Assembly (NCBI RefSeq): GCF_022690685.1
Contig: NZ_JALCYY010000004.1
Span: 62,001 to 126,000, forward strand
Direction of reading: 5' to 3'
Origin: Anaeromyxobacter terrae
Lineage (GTDB): Bacteria; Myxococcota; Myxococcia; Myxococcales; Anaeromyxobacteraceae
Length of the DNA: 64,000 bases
Positions 55,766 to 64,000 of the stretch are shown one piece after another. The notes under the pieces were generated by a model that did no database searches, was not told the DNA's origin, and saw nothing but the letters and a program-made list of their open reading frames with translations. A program made the position numbers and the translations under genes. The first letter of the stretch is position 1; every line of letters starts with the position of its first letter.

Positions 55766-57070
55766 GTGCGGGCGTACGAGATCATCCACCGCAAGCGCGA
55801 CGGGGCGTCGATCCCGCCCGATGCCATCGCCGCGCTCGTCGACGGCTTCACGCGCGGCGAGATCCCCGACTACCAGATGGCCGCCTTCTGCATGGCGGTG
55901 TTCTTCCGCGGCATGGACGAGGGCGAGGTCCGCGCGCTCACCGAGGCGATGCTGCGCTCCGGCGACGTGCTCGACCTCTCCGACGTCCCGGGCGCCAAGG
56001 TCGACAAGCACTCCACCGGCGGGGTGGGGGACAAGGTCTCCCTCGCCCTCGCTCCGCTCGCCGCCGCCTGCGGCGTCAAGGTGCCCATGATCTCCGGGCG
56101 CGGCCTCGGCCACACCGGAGGGACGCTCGACAAGCTCGAGGCCATCCCCGGCTTCCGGGTGGACCTGCCGGTCGAGACGTTCCGCGCGCTCGTCCGCGAC
56201 GTCGGCGCCTGCCTCGTCGGCCAGACCGCCCGGCTCGCGCCGGCGGACCGGAAGCTCTACGCGCTCCGCGACGTGACCGCGACGGTCGAGTCGATCCCGC
56301 TCATCGCGGCTTCCATCATGTCGAAGAAGCTCGCCGAGGGGATCGACGCGCTCGTGCTCGACGTGAAGGTAGGCTCGGGAGCGTTCATGAAGCGGATCGA
56401 GGACGCGCGCGCCCTCGCGCGGACCCTCGCCGGGATCGGGCGCGGCATGGGCAAGCGCGTCTCCGCGGTCCTCACGCGCATGGACGAGCCGCTCGGCCGG
56501 GCGGTCGGGAACGCGCTCGAGGTCGAGGAGACGCTGGCGCTCCTCGGCGGCGGGGGGCCGCCGGACCTGCGCGAGGTGACGGTCGAGCTCACCGCCGAGA
56601 TGCTGGTCCTCGGCGCCGCCGCGCCGGACCTCGCCGCCGCGCGGGCCCGGGTCGAGGTGGCCATCGCCGACGGGAGCGGCCTCGCGAAGCTCGAGCAGAT
56701 CGTGCGGGCCCAGGGCGGCGACGCGGCGGTGCTCCGCGATCCCGGGCGGCTGCCGCGCGCCCCGGCGCGCTACGACGTCGCCGCGCCCGCGGCCGGGTTC
56801 GTGACGGAGATCGACGCGGAGGCCATCGGCCTCGCCGCGGTGGCGCTCGGCGCGGGGCGGGCGCGCGTCGAGGACCGCGTCGACCCGGCGGTCGGGATCG
56901 TCGTCGCGAAGAAGCTCGGCGACCGCGTCGAGCGGGGCGAGCCGCTCTGCACCGTGCACGCGGGCGAGCGCAGCGAGGCCCGCGAGCGGATCGCCGCGCG
57001 CCTCGCCGCCGCATACCGGATCGGCCCCGTCGCGCCCGCGGCCAGGCCGCTCGTGCTCGAGCGGCTGTAG
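55766..57070 (+). CDS. pdp: Pyrimidine-nucleoside (thymidine) phosphorylase
   Basis: Phosphorolysis of uridine/thymidine to base and (deoxy)ribose-1-phosphate in cytoplasm. The 434-residue protein starts RAYEIIHRKRDG and has KVDKHSTGGVGDKVSLAL (signature, Lys81-Lys90) and GRGLGHTGGTLDKLEAIPG. The GTG at 55766 is chosen because GGGAGG is well placed and homologues begin there; a GTG at 55721 gives a longer frame. The purine nucleoside phosphorylase gene follows by nine bases, then the PilZ and cdd genes, making a salvage operon. Confidence 0.93.
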   Translation: MRAYEIIHRKRDGASIPPDAIAALVDGFTRGEIPDYQMAAFCMAVFFRGMDEGEVRALTEAMLRSGDVLDLSDVPGAKVDKHSTGGVGDKVSLALAPLAAACGVKVPMISGRGLGHTGGTLDKLEAIPGFRVDLPVETFRALVRDVGACLVGQTARLAPADRKLYALRDVTATVESIPLIAASIMSKKLAEGIDALVLDVKVGSGAFMKRIEDARALARTLAGIGRGMGKRVSAVLTRMDEPLGRAVGNALEVEETLALLGGGGPPDLREVTVELTAEMLVLGAAAPDLAAARARVEVAIADGSGLAKLEQIVRAQGGDAAVLRDPGRLPRAPARYDVAAPAAGFVTEIDAEAIGLAAVALGAGRARVEDRVDPAVGIVVAKKLGDRVERGEPLCTVHAGERSEARERIAARLAAAYRIGPVAPAARPLVLERL

Positions 57071-57079
57071 GAGAAGCCC

Positions 57080-57928
57080 ATGACCCATCGCGCTGACCTC
57101 TCCACGCGCCTCTCCTACGCCCTCGCCTGGATCCGGGGGAAGACCGACCTCGCGCCCGAGGCCGGGCTCGTGCTCGGCTCGGGCCTCGGCGACTTCGTCG
57201 ACCGGCTCGAGCGGGCGGTGTCGATCCCCTACGAGGAGATCCCGTCCTTCCCGGTCTCGCGCGTGCCGGGGCACGCGGGACGCCTCGTCGTCGGCGAGCT
57301 CGCCACGCCGGGCGGGCGGGTCGCGGTCGTCGCGATGCAGGGGCGGGTGCACGGGTACGAGGGTTGGAGCGGCGCGGACGTGGCCTTCGGGGCGCGCGTG
57401 CTCTGTGCGCTGCCCGTGAAGCTGCTCCTCGTGACGAACGCGGCGGGCGGGGTGAACCCGGCGTACGCGCCGGGAGATCTCGTCCGGATGGTCGACCACC
57501 TGAACCTCTCCGGGATGAACCCGCTCGTGGGCGAGAACGACGAGCGGATCGGGCCGCGCTTCCCCGATCTGTCGGAGGCGTACGACGCGCGCCTCGGCGC
57601 GCTGCTCGACGAGGCCGCGGCGGAGCGCGGCGTGCCGCTCCGGCGCGGCGTCTACGCCTGCATGCCGGGCCCGTCCTACGAGACGCCGGCGGAGATCCGG
57701 ATGCTGCGGCTGCTCGGCGCGGACCTCGTCGGGATGTCCACCGTGCCCGAGGTCATCGCGGCGCGGCACATGGGCGTGCCGGTCGCCGGGATCTCCGTGG
57801 TGACGAACCTCGCCGCAGGGCTCTCCCGCCGGCCGCTGTCGCACGAGGAGGTCGCGGAGACGGCTGGGCGGGTCAAGGACCGCCTGGCCGCCGTCGTGGA
57901 AGGGTTCCTCCCCAGAGCGGTTCGTTGA
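57080..57928 (+). CDS. punA: Purine nucleoside phosphorylase
   Basis: Trimeric-type enzyme of 282 residues. Phosphate and base-site motifs: GSGLGDF (33-39), FPVSRVPGHAGRLVVG (His65), TNAAGGVNP, ACMPGPSYETPAEIRML (Glu near residue 199), VGMSTVPEV and VVTNLAAGLS. It splits guanosine/inosine with phosphate. It follows the pyrimidine phosphorylase by nine bases with GGAGAAGC upstream. Confidence 0.95.
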   Translation: MTHRADLSTRLSYALAWIRGKTDLAPEAGLVLGSGLGDFVDRLERAVSIPYEEIPSFPVSRVPGHAGRLVVGELATPGGRVAVVAMQGRVHGYEGWSGADVAFGARVLCALPVKLLLVTNAAGGVNPAYAPGDLVRMVDHLNLSGMNPLVGENDERIGPRFPDLSEAYDARLGALLDEAAAERGVPLRRGVYACMPGPSYETPAEIRMLRLLGADLVGMSTVPEVIAARHMGVPVAGISVVTNLAAGLSRRPLSHEEVAETAGRVKDRLAAVVEGFLPRAVR

Positions 57929-57952
57929 AAAGAGTGGCCCCGCGCTGCTAGC
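57925..57952 (+). promoter_or_regulatory. Putative promoter of PilZ-cdd genes
   Basis: TTGAAA (57925-57930), 16 bases, GCTAGC (57947-57952), 22 bases before the PilZ ATG. Its first box overlaps the punA stop codon. Confidence 0.45.
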
Positions 57953-57974
57953 GTCCCGCCGGGGAGGGCCGAGC

Positions 57975-58343
57975 ATGGACGATCGTCTGCCGCCGAAGAA
58001 CGTCGTCGCCGACCTGGCCGAGCGGGACCGAGAGGCGGACCGGCGCGAGAGCGAGCGCATCCCCATCCACCTGCTGGTGCGCGACGCGGCGCTCGGCGGG
58101 TCGTTCGAGCCGTACGAGGGCAACCTCGGCCTCGGCGGCGTGTTCTTCGGGGGGCCGCACCCGCCCACGGGGAGCCGCATCGAGCTCCGGTTCCTCATCC
58201 CCGGGACGAAGCACGAGGTCGAGGCGACCGGCGAGGTGCTGCGCGTATCGCTCGAGGGGGCGCGCTTCGGCGCGCACGTGAAGTTCGTCGACATGCCGCT
58301 CGCTTCCGAGCTCGCCATCGCGCGCTTCCTGCAGGACGAGTGA
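57975..58343 (+). CDS. PilZ-domain protein
   Basis: Protein of 122 residues. A c-di-GMP-type PilZ pattern is present: RRESER (RxxxR, Arg24 and Arg28) and NLGLGGVFF (50-58), although the usual [D/N]xSxxG has Gly in place of Ser at residue 52, so c-di-GMP affinity is uncertain. Strands IELRFLIPGT, VEATGEVLRV and FGAHVKFVDM follow. It has its own promoter candidate and its stop overlaps the cdd start by four bases. It may act on the type IV pilus encoded about 1.6 kb downstream, by analogy. Confidence 0.82.
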   Translation: MDDRLPPKNVVADLAERDREADRRESERIPIHLLVRDAALGGSFEPYEGNLGLGGVFFGGPHPPTGSRIELRFLIPGTKHEVEATGEVLRVSLEGARFGAHVKFVDMPLASELAIARFLQDE

Positions 58344-58753
58344 GCGCGCGCTCGGGAAAGAGCGGCGACGCGGCCGCGCTCGCCCGCGCCGCGCGCGCCG
58401 CGCGCAGGCGGGCCTACGCGCCCTACTCGAGCTTCCGGGTCGGGGCCGCGGTGCGCGCGGGTGGCGCCGTGCACTCGGGGTGCAACGTCGAGAACGCGAG
58501 CTACGGCCTCACCGTGTGCGCGGAGCGGGTGGCGGTCGCCACCGCGGTGGCCGCCGGCGCGCGCCGGCTCGACGGGATCGCCGTGGCGAGCGGGACGGAC
58601 GAGCCGACCCCGCCGTGCGGGATGTGCCTCCAGACGCTCGCCGAGTTCGCTGGGCCCGAGCTGCCCGTCCGGCTCGTCGGGGCGCGCGGCGGCACGGTCG
58701 ACACGACGCTCGGCGAGCTCCTCCCGCGCGCGTTCACGAAGCGCTTCCTCTGA
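58340..58753 (+). CDS. cdd: Cytidine deaminase
   Basis: Small tetrameric cytidine deaminase of 137 residues, deaminating cytidine/deoxycytidine. Catalytic zinc site: SGCNVENASYG, then Cys60-Ala-Glu62 (VCAER) and Cys93, Cys96 (PPCGMC). GTG start overlaps the PilZ gene stop, chosen because homologues begin near there. Fits the surrounding nucleoside salvage genes. Confidence 0.95.
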   Translation: MSARSGKSGDAAALARAARAARRRAYAPYSSFRVGAAVRAGGAVHSGCNVENASYGLTVCAERVAVATAVAAGARRLDGIAVASGTDEPTPPCGMCLQTLAEFAGPELPVRLVGARGGTVDTTLGELLPRAFTKRFL

Positions 58754-58832
58754 GCGTGGCCCCGCCGGCGCCGGGGCCGTTCCTGCGCGGCGCGTTTGAC
58801 GGCGGCGCCGCCGGGTCCTATGAACGGGCGCG

Positions 58833-59801
58833 ATGGACGTGTACCGCTCGCTCGACGAGGCCCGCGCCTCGGGCCGCCTCCGGGGCTCTGCCGTCGCGGT
58901 CGGCAACTTCGACGGCGTCCACCTCGGGCACCAGCGGCTCCTCGCGCTCGCCCGCGAGCTCGCCCACGCGCGCGGCGCGGCCGCGGCGGTCCTCACCTTC
59001 GAGCCGCACCCGGTGCGCGTCCTCCGGCCGAAGCTCGCGCCGCCGCTCCTCGCGCCGCTGCCGCGGAAGCTCGAGCTGCTCGCCGCGGCCGGCGCGGACG
59101 CGGCGGTCCTCCAGCCGTTCGACCTCGCCTACGCCGCGACGCCCGCGGAGGCGTTCGTCGCCCGCGACCTCGCGGGCGCGCTCGGCGCCGCGGACGTGGT
59201 GGTCGGCTACGACTTCACCGCAGGGCACGAGCGCGCGCGGGTGGACGCGCTGCGCCCGCTGCTCGCCGCCCACGGCCTCCGGCTGCACGTCGTCGAGCCG
59301 GTCACCGTCGACGGGCTCGTCGTCTCGTCCACCAAGGTCCGCGAGTTCCTGCTCGAGGGGAACGTCGACGCGGCCGCGCTGCTCCTCACCCGGCCGCACG
59401 ACGTGGACGGCGTCGTGGTGCGCGGGGCAGGGCGCGGGCGCGGCTTCGGCTTCGCGACCGCGAACGTCGAGACGGCCGGGCTCCTCCCCGCGAACGGCGT
59501 GTACGCGATCCGCGCCTGGCTGGGCGGGCAGGTGGGGCCGCGCGGGCTCGAGGGCGCGGCGCTCCACGAGGGCGTGTGCAACGTGGGCGTGAAGCCCACC
59601 GTCGAGGCGAGCGCGGCGGTGACCGCGGAGGCGCACCTGTTCGACTTCGTGGGTCGTGACCTCTACGGTGAGCGGATCCGCATGGCGTTCGTCGCGCGGC
59701 TGAGGGACGAGCGGCGCTTCCCGTCCGTGGAAGCGCTCCGGGCCCAGATCGCCGACGACGCCGCGCGCGCGAGAGAGGTCCTGGAGAAGGCGCCGATGTA
59801 G
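58833..59801 (+). CDS. ribF: Bifunctional riboflavin kinase / FMN adenylyltransferase
   Basis: Makes FMN and FAD from riboflavin. The 322-residue protein has the adenylyltransferase motif GNFDGVHLGH (24-33), FEPHPVRVL, VVGYDFTAGH, STKVREFLLEGN, and the flavokinase domain from about 195 (GRGRGFGFATANV, CNVGVKPTVE). The ATG at 58833 has a GGGTCC-type weak site. It is 79 bases after cdd. Confidence 0.95.
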   Translation: MDVYRSLDEARASGRLRGSAVAVGNFDGVHLGHQRLLALARELAHARGAAAAVLTFEPHPVRVLRPKLAPPLLAPLPRKLELLAAAGADAAVLQPFDLAYAATPAEAFVARDLAGALGAADVVVGYDFTAGHERARVDALRPLLAAHGLRLHVVEPVTVDGLVVSSTKVREFLLEGNVDAAALLLTRPHDVDGVVVRGAGRGRGFGFATANVETAGLLPANGVYAIRAWLGGQVGPRGLEGAALHEGVCNVGVKPTVEASAAVTAEAHLFDFVGRDLYGERIRMAFVARLRDERRFPSVEALRAQIADDAARAREVLEKAPM

Positions 59802-59854
59802 GCCGCCCTCCGCGATTTACCCTCTCGAATCGCGTACTTACGGCGGCCGCTTCC

Positions 59855-59882
59855 TTGACCCCTCGCTGAGCGGCCTGCTAAG
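59855..59882 (+). promoter_or_regulatory. Putative pilB promoter
   Basis: TTGACC (59855-59860), 16 bases, GCTAAG (59877-59882), about 50 bases before the pilB ATG. Best example of the TTGA-N18-GCTA pattern in the window. Confidence 0.5.
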
Positions 59883-59934
59883 GTCGCGAGGCTTCGCGGC
59901 CTTCTTCGCGCTCGACAACGGGGGACCCTCAGGC

Positions 59935-61641
<1,707 letters not shown>

Positions 61642-61668
61642 CCCCGAAGGCACGAAGGCGATCCCGAC

Positions 61669-62766
61669 TTGGCGAACCTGCACCAGCTCCTCAAGGCGAT
61701 GGTCGAGAAGGGGGCCTCCGACCTCCACGTCACGACCGCGTCGCCGCCGCAGCTCCGGATCGACGGCAAGCTCGTGCCGCTCAAGACGCCGCCGCTCTCG
61801 CCCGTCGAGACGAAGCAGCTCTGCTACTCGATCCTCACCGACGCCCAGAAGCACAAGTTCGAGGAGGAGAGCGAGCTCGACCTGTCGTTCGGCGTGAAGG
61901 GGCTGTCGCGCTTCCGCGCGAACATCTTCATGCAGCGGGGCGCGGTCGCGGGCGCGTTCCGCACCATCCCCTTCAAGATCCTCACCTTCCAGGACCTCGG
62001 GCTGCCGCCCATCGTCGCCGAGCTCGCGAAGAAGCCGCGCGGCCTCGTGCTCGTGACCGGCCCGACCGGCTCGGGAAAGTCGACGACGCTCGCCTCGATC
62101 ATCGACAAGATCAACACCGACCGGCACGAGCACATCATCACGATCGAGGATCCGATCGAGTACCTCCACCCGCACAAGAACTGCGTGGTGAACCAGCGCG
62201 AGGTCGGGGCGGACACCCAGTCGTTCAAGAAGGCGCTCAAGTACATCCTGCGCCAGGATCCCGACGTGGTCCTCGTCGGCGAGATGCGCGACCTCGAGAC
62301 CATCGAGGCGGCGCTCGTCATCTCCGAGACCGGCCACCTCGCGTTCGCGACGCTGCACACGAACAGCGCGGTCCAGACGATCAACCGCATCCTGGACGTC
62401 TTCCCGCCCTACCAGCAGCCGCAGGTCCGCGCGCAGCTCTCGTTCGTGCTCGAGGGAGTGCTCACGCAGAACCTGCTGCCGCGGGCGGGCGGCCCCGGGC
62501 GCGCGCTCATCATCGAGGTGATGGTCCCGAACCCCGCCATCCGGAACCTCATCCGCGAGGACAAGATCCACCAGGTCTACTCGCAGATGCAGGTCGGCCA
62601 GACCAAGTTCGGCATGCAGACCTTCAACCAGAGCCTCGCCATGGCGTACGGGAGGCGGCTCATCACGCTCGAGGAGGCGATGGGCCGGTCCTCTGACCCC
62701 GAGGAGCTGAAGAACCTCCTCGCGAGCGGCGCGGGGTTGCGCCCGCCCGCGCCGCAGGCGCGCTGA
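61669..62766 (+). CDS. pilT: Pilus retraction ATPase PilT
   Basis: Hexameric motor of 365 residues that retracts pili and powers twitching/S-motility. Starts with TTG giving MANLHQLLKAMVEKGASDLH, where homologues begin. Walker A GPTGSGKS (131-138), ASTI-like region, Walker B (VVLVGEMRDLETIEAAL), His box LHTNSAVQTINR and the retraction motif AIRNLIRE (about 290) are present. Between pilB and pilC. Confidence 0.96.
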   Translation: MANLHQLLKAMVEKGASDLHVTTASPPQLRIDGKLVPLKTPPLSPVETKQLCYSILTDAQKHKFEEESELDLSFGVKGLSRFRANIFMQRGAVAGAFRTIPFKILTFQDLGLPPIVAELAKKPRGLVLVTGPTGSGKSTTLASIIDKINTDRHEHIITIEDPIEYLHPHKNCVVNQREVGADTQSFKKALKYILRQDPDVVLVGEMRDLETIEAALVISETGHLAFATLHTNSAVQTINRILDVFPPYQQPQVRAQLSFVLEGVLTQNLLPRAGGPGRALIIEVMVPNPAIRNLIREDKIHQVYSQMQVGQTKFGMQTFNQSLAMAYGRRLITLEEAMGRSSDPEELKNLLASGAGLRPPAPQAR

Positions 62767-62773
62767 CCACGAT

Positions 62774-62801
62774 TTCGACCCGCGGGCGACCCTCGGCTAG
62801 G
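62774..62801 (+). promoter_or_regulatory. Putative pilC promoter
   Basis: TTCGAC (62774-62779), 16 bases, GCTAGG (62796-62801), about 25 bases before the pilC ATG. Confidence 0.4.
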
Positions 62802-62827
62802 ATCGGCCCGCACCCCGCGAGGAGCTC

Positions 62828-64000
62828 ATGGCACAGGCCGCAGCCGCGAACGCGAAGACGAAGGCCGCGCCTGCGCCGAAGCAGACGCCCGTCTGGAAGT
62901 GGTCGGCGAAGAACAAGCAGGGCGAGGTCAGGTCCGGCGAGATGGAGGCCGGCGAGGCGTCGGCGGTGGAGGCGCGCCTCCGGCAGATGGGGCTCGAGCC
63001 GACCCGGGTCCGCAGGAAGCCGAAGGACATCGTCATCCCCGGCCTCGGCCCGAGCGTGGGGACGAAGGACATCCTCGTCTTCACCCGGCAGTTCTCGGTG
63101 ATGATCGACGCCGGGCTCCCGCTCGTGCAGGCCCTCGACATCCTCGCCACCCAGTCGGACAACGCCGCGTTCAAGAAGGTCCTGTCCGCGGTGAAGTCCA
63201 AGGTGGAGGCGGGCTCGACGTTCGCCGACGCCCTCGGCGATCACCCGAAGGTCTTCGACGACCTCTTCGTCCAGCTCGTGCGCGCCGGCGAGATCGGCGG
63301 CATCCTCGACACCATCCTCCAGCGGCTCGGCGCGTACATCGAGAAGAACGAGAAGCTGAAGCGGCGCGTGAAGGGCGCGATGGTCTACCCGTCGATCGTC
63401 CTCACCGTCGGCGTGGGCGTCACCGTCGTGCTGCTCGCCTTCGTGACCCCCACCTTCGAGAAGATGTTCAAGGACTTCGGCGGCGTGATGCCGGCGCCCA
63501 CCCAGATCCTCATCGACCTCTCACACGGGCTGCGCGACAACTGGTACTGGTTCATCGCGGTCCCCGTCGCGATCGTGATCGCCTTCAAGGTGTTCACGGG
63601 CAACCCGCGCGGCCTCGAGAAGTGGCACGCCTTCGTGCTCAAGATGCCGCTGTTCGGGTCCCTCGTGCGCAAGGTCGCCGTCGCCCGCTTCACCCGCACG
63701 CTCGGGACGATGCTCTCGTCCGGCGTGCCCATCCTCGACGCGCTCCAGATCGTCGCGCGCTCCGCCGGCAACAAGATCATCGAGAAGGGCGTGCTGTACG
63801 TCCGCGCGAAGATCTCGGAGGGCAAGAACATCGCCGGTCCGCTCGCCGAGACGAAGGTCTTCCCGCCCATGGTCGTGCAGATGATCGGCGTCGGCGAGGC
63901 GACGGGCGCGATGGACACCATGCTGAACAAGATCGCCGACTTCTACGACGACGAGGTCGACGTGGCGGTCGCCGGCCTCACGGCGATGATCGAGCCCCTC
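62828..64000 (+). CDS. pilC: Type IV pilus inner-membrane platform protein PilC, 3' end cut by window
   Basis: Platform protein that couples PilB/PilT to pilus assembly. The visible 391 residues hold a basic N-terminus (ANAKTKAAPAPKQ), FTRQFSVMIDAGLPLVQALD (first T2SSF domain), a membrane segment VLTVGVGVTVVLLAFVTPTF, a second segment WYWFIAVPVAIVIAFKVF and the second T2SSF domain (FTRTLGTMLSSGVPILDAL, MIGVGEATGAMD). The last few tens of residues with the final helix are outside. ATG at 62828 after GCGAGGAG. Confidence 0.95.
   Translation, partial: MAQAAAANAKTKAAPAPKQTPVWKWSAKNKQGEVRSGEMEAGEASAVEARLRQMGLEPTRVRRKPKDIVIPGLGPSVGTKDILVFTRQFSVMIDAGLPLVQALDILATQSDNAAFKKVLSAVKSKVEAGSTFADALGDHPKVFDDLFVQLVRAGEIGGILDTILQRLGAYIEKNEKLKRRVKGAMVYPSIVLTVGVGVTVVLLAFVTPTFEKMFKDFGGVMPAPTQILIDLSHGLRDNWYWFIAVPVAIVIAFKVFTGNPRGLEKWHAFVLKMPLFGSLVRKVAVARFTRTLGTMLSSGVPILDALQIVARSAGNKIIEKGVLYVRAKISEGKNIAGPLAETKVFPPMVVQMIGVGEATGAMDTMLNKIADFYDDEVDVAVAGLTAMIEPL

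Overview
The window is very GC-rich, densely packed bacterial chromosome. Gene content points to a myxobacterium (Myxococcota), most likely Anaeromyxobacter or a close relative. The main reasons are a divergent frzZ / frzA-frzB-frzCD-frzE-frzG-frzF chemosensory locus, type IV pilus motor genes pilB-pilT-pilC, fused 2-oxoacid:ferredoxin oxidoreductase subunits and many lipoproteins. The genus is inferred from content, not from a search. I saw no rRNA, tRNA, CRISPR array, insertion sequence or prophage.

Layout. 1-8 kb: the 5' part of treS (minus), a HExxH lipoprotein, a CBS protein, the three-gene proton-translocating transhydrogenase pntAA-pntAB-pntB, a zinc alcohol dehydrogenase and a SnoaL-like protein. 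8-17 kb: a long-form isocitrate lyase, a WYL regulator divergent from a VOC protein, an MFS transporter, and an MBL hydrolase plus aldo/keto reductase divergent from a TetR regulator. 17-23 kb: an RND efflux adaptor and pump, an Omp85/D15-like outer-membrane protein and a secreted 11-mer-repeat coiled-coil protein; two terminators here share one stem sequence. 23-36 kb: acyl-CoA synthetase, quinone oxidoreductase, a lipoprotein, a rhodanese interrupted by an in-frame TGA (probable selenoprotein), KorA/KorB, two hemerythrins and pyruvate carboxylase, with a 17-unit hexamer repeat upstream of pyc. 37-41 kb: a giant FAD/Fe-S oxidoreductase ending in an array of hairpins.

41-55 kb is signal transduction. 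A minus-strand operon (CheY, GAF/coiled-coil protein, CheD, CheA) lies next to two coupled envelope-protein genes and then the Frz-type locus (FrzZ-like dual receiver, two CheWs, soluble MCP, CheA-receiver hybrid, CheB, CheR-TPR, extra receiver). The first module has kinase, CheD and receiver but no receptor, CheW, CheR or CheB of its own, so it may share parts with the Frz module. 55-59 kb: yebC, then nucleoside salvage (pyrimidine and purine nucleoside phosphorylases, cytidine deaminase) with a PilZ gene overlapping cdd, and ribF. 60-64 kb: pilB, pilT and pilC (cut by the window end). Chemosensory output and pilus motors lying together suggest a motility-rich neighbourhood.

Recurrent features are 4-base GTGA stop/start overlaps inside operons, a promoter-like pattern TTGA/TTCG-like box, 16 bases, then GCTA, and several genes whose starts lie almost at the predicted transcription start.
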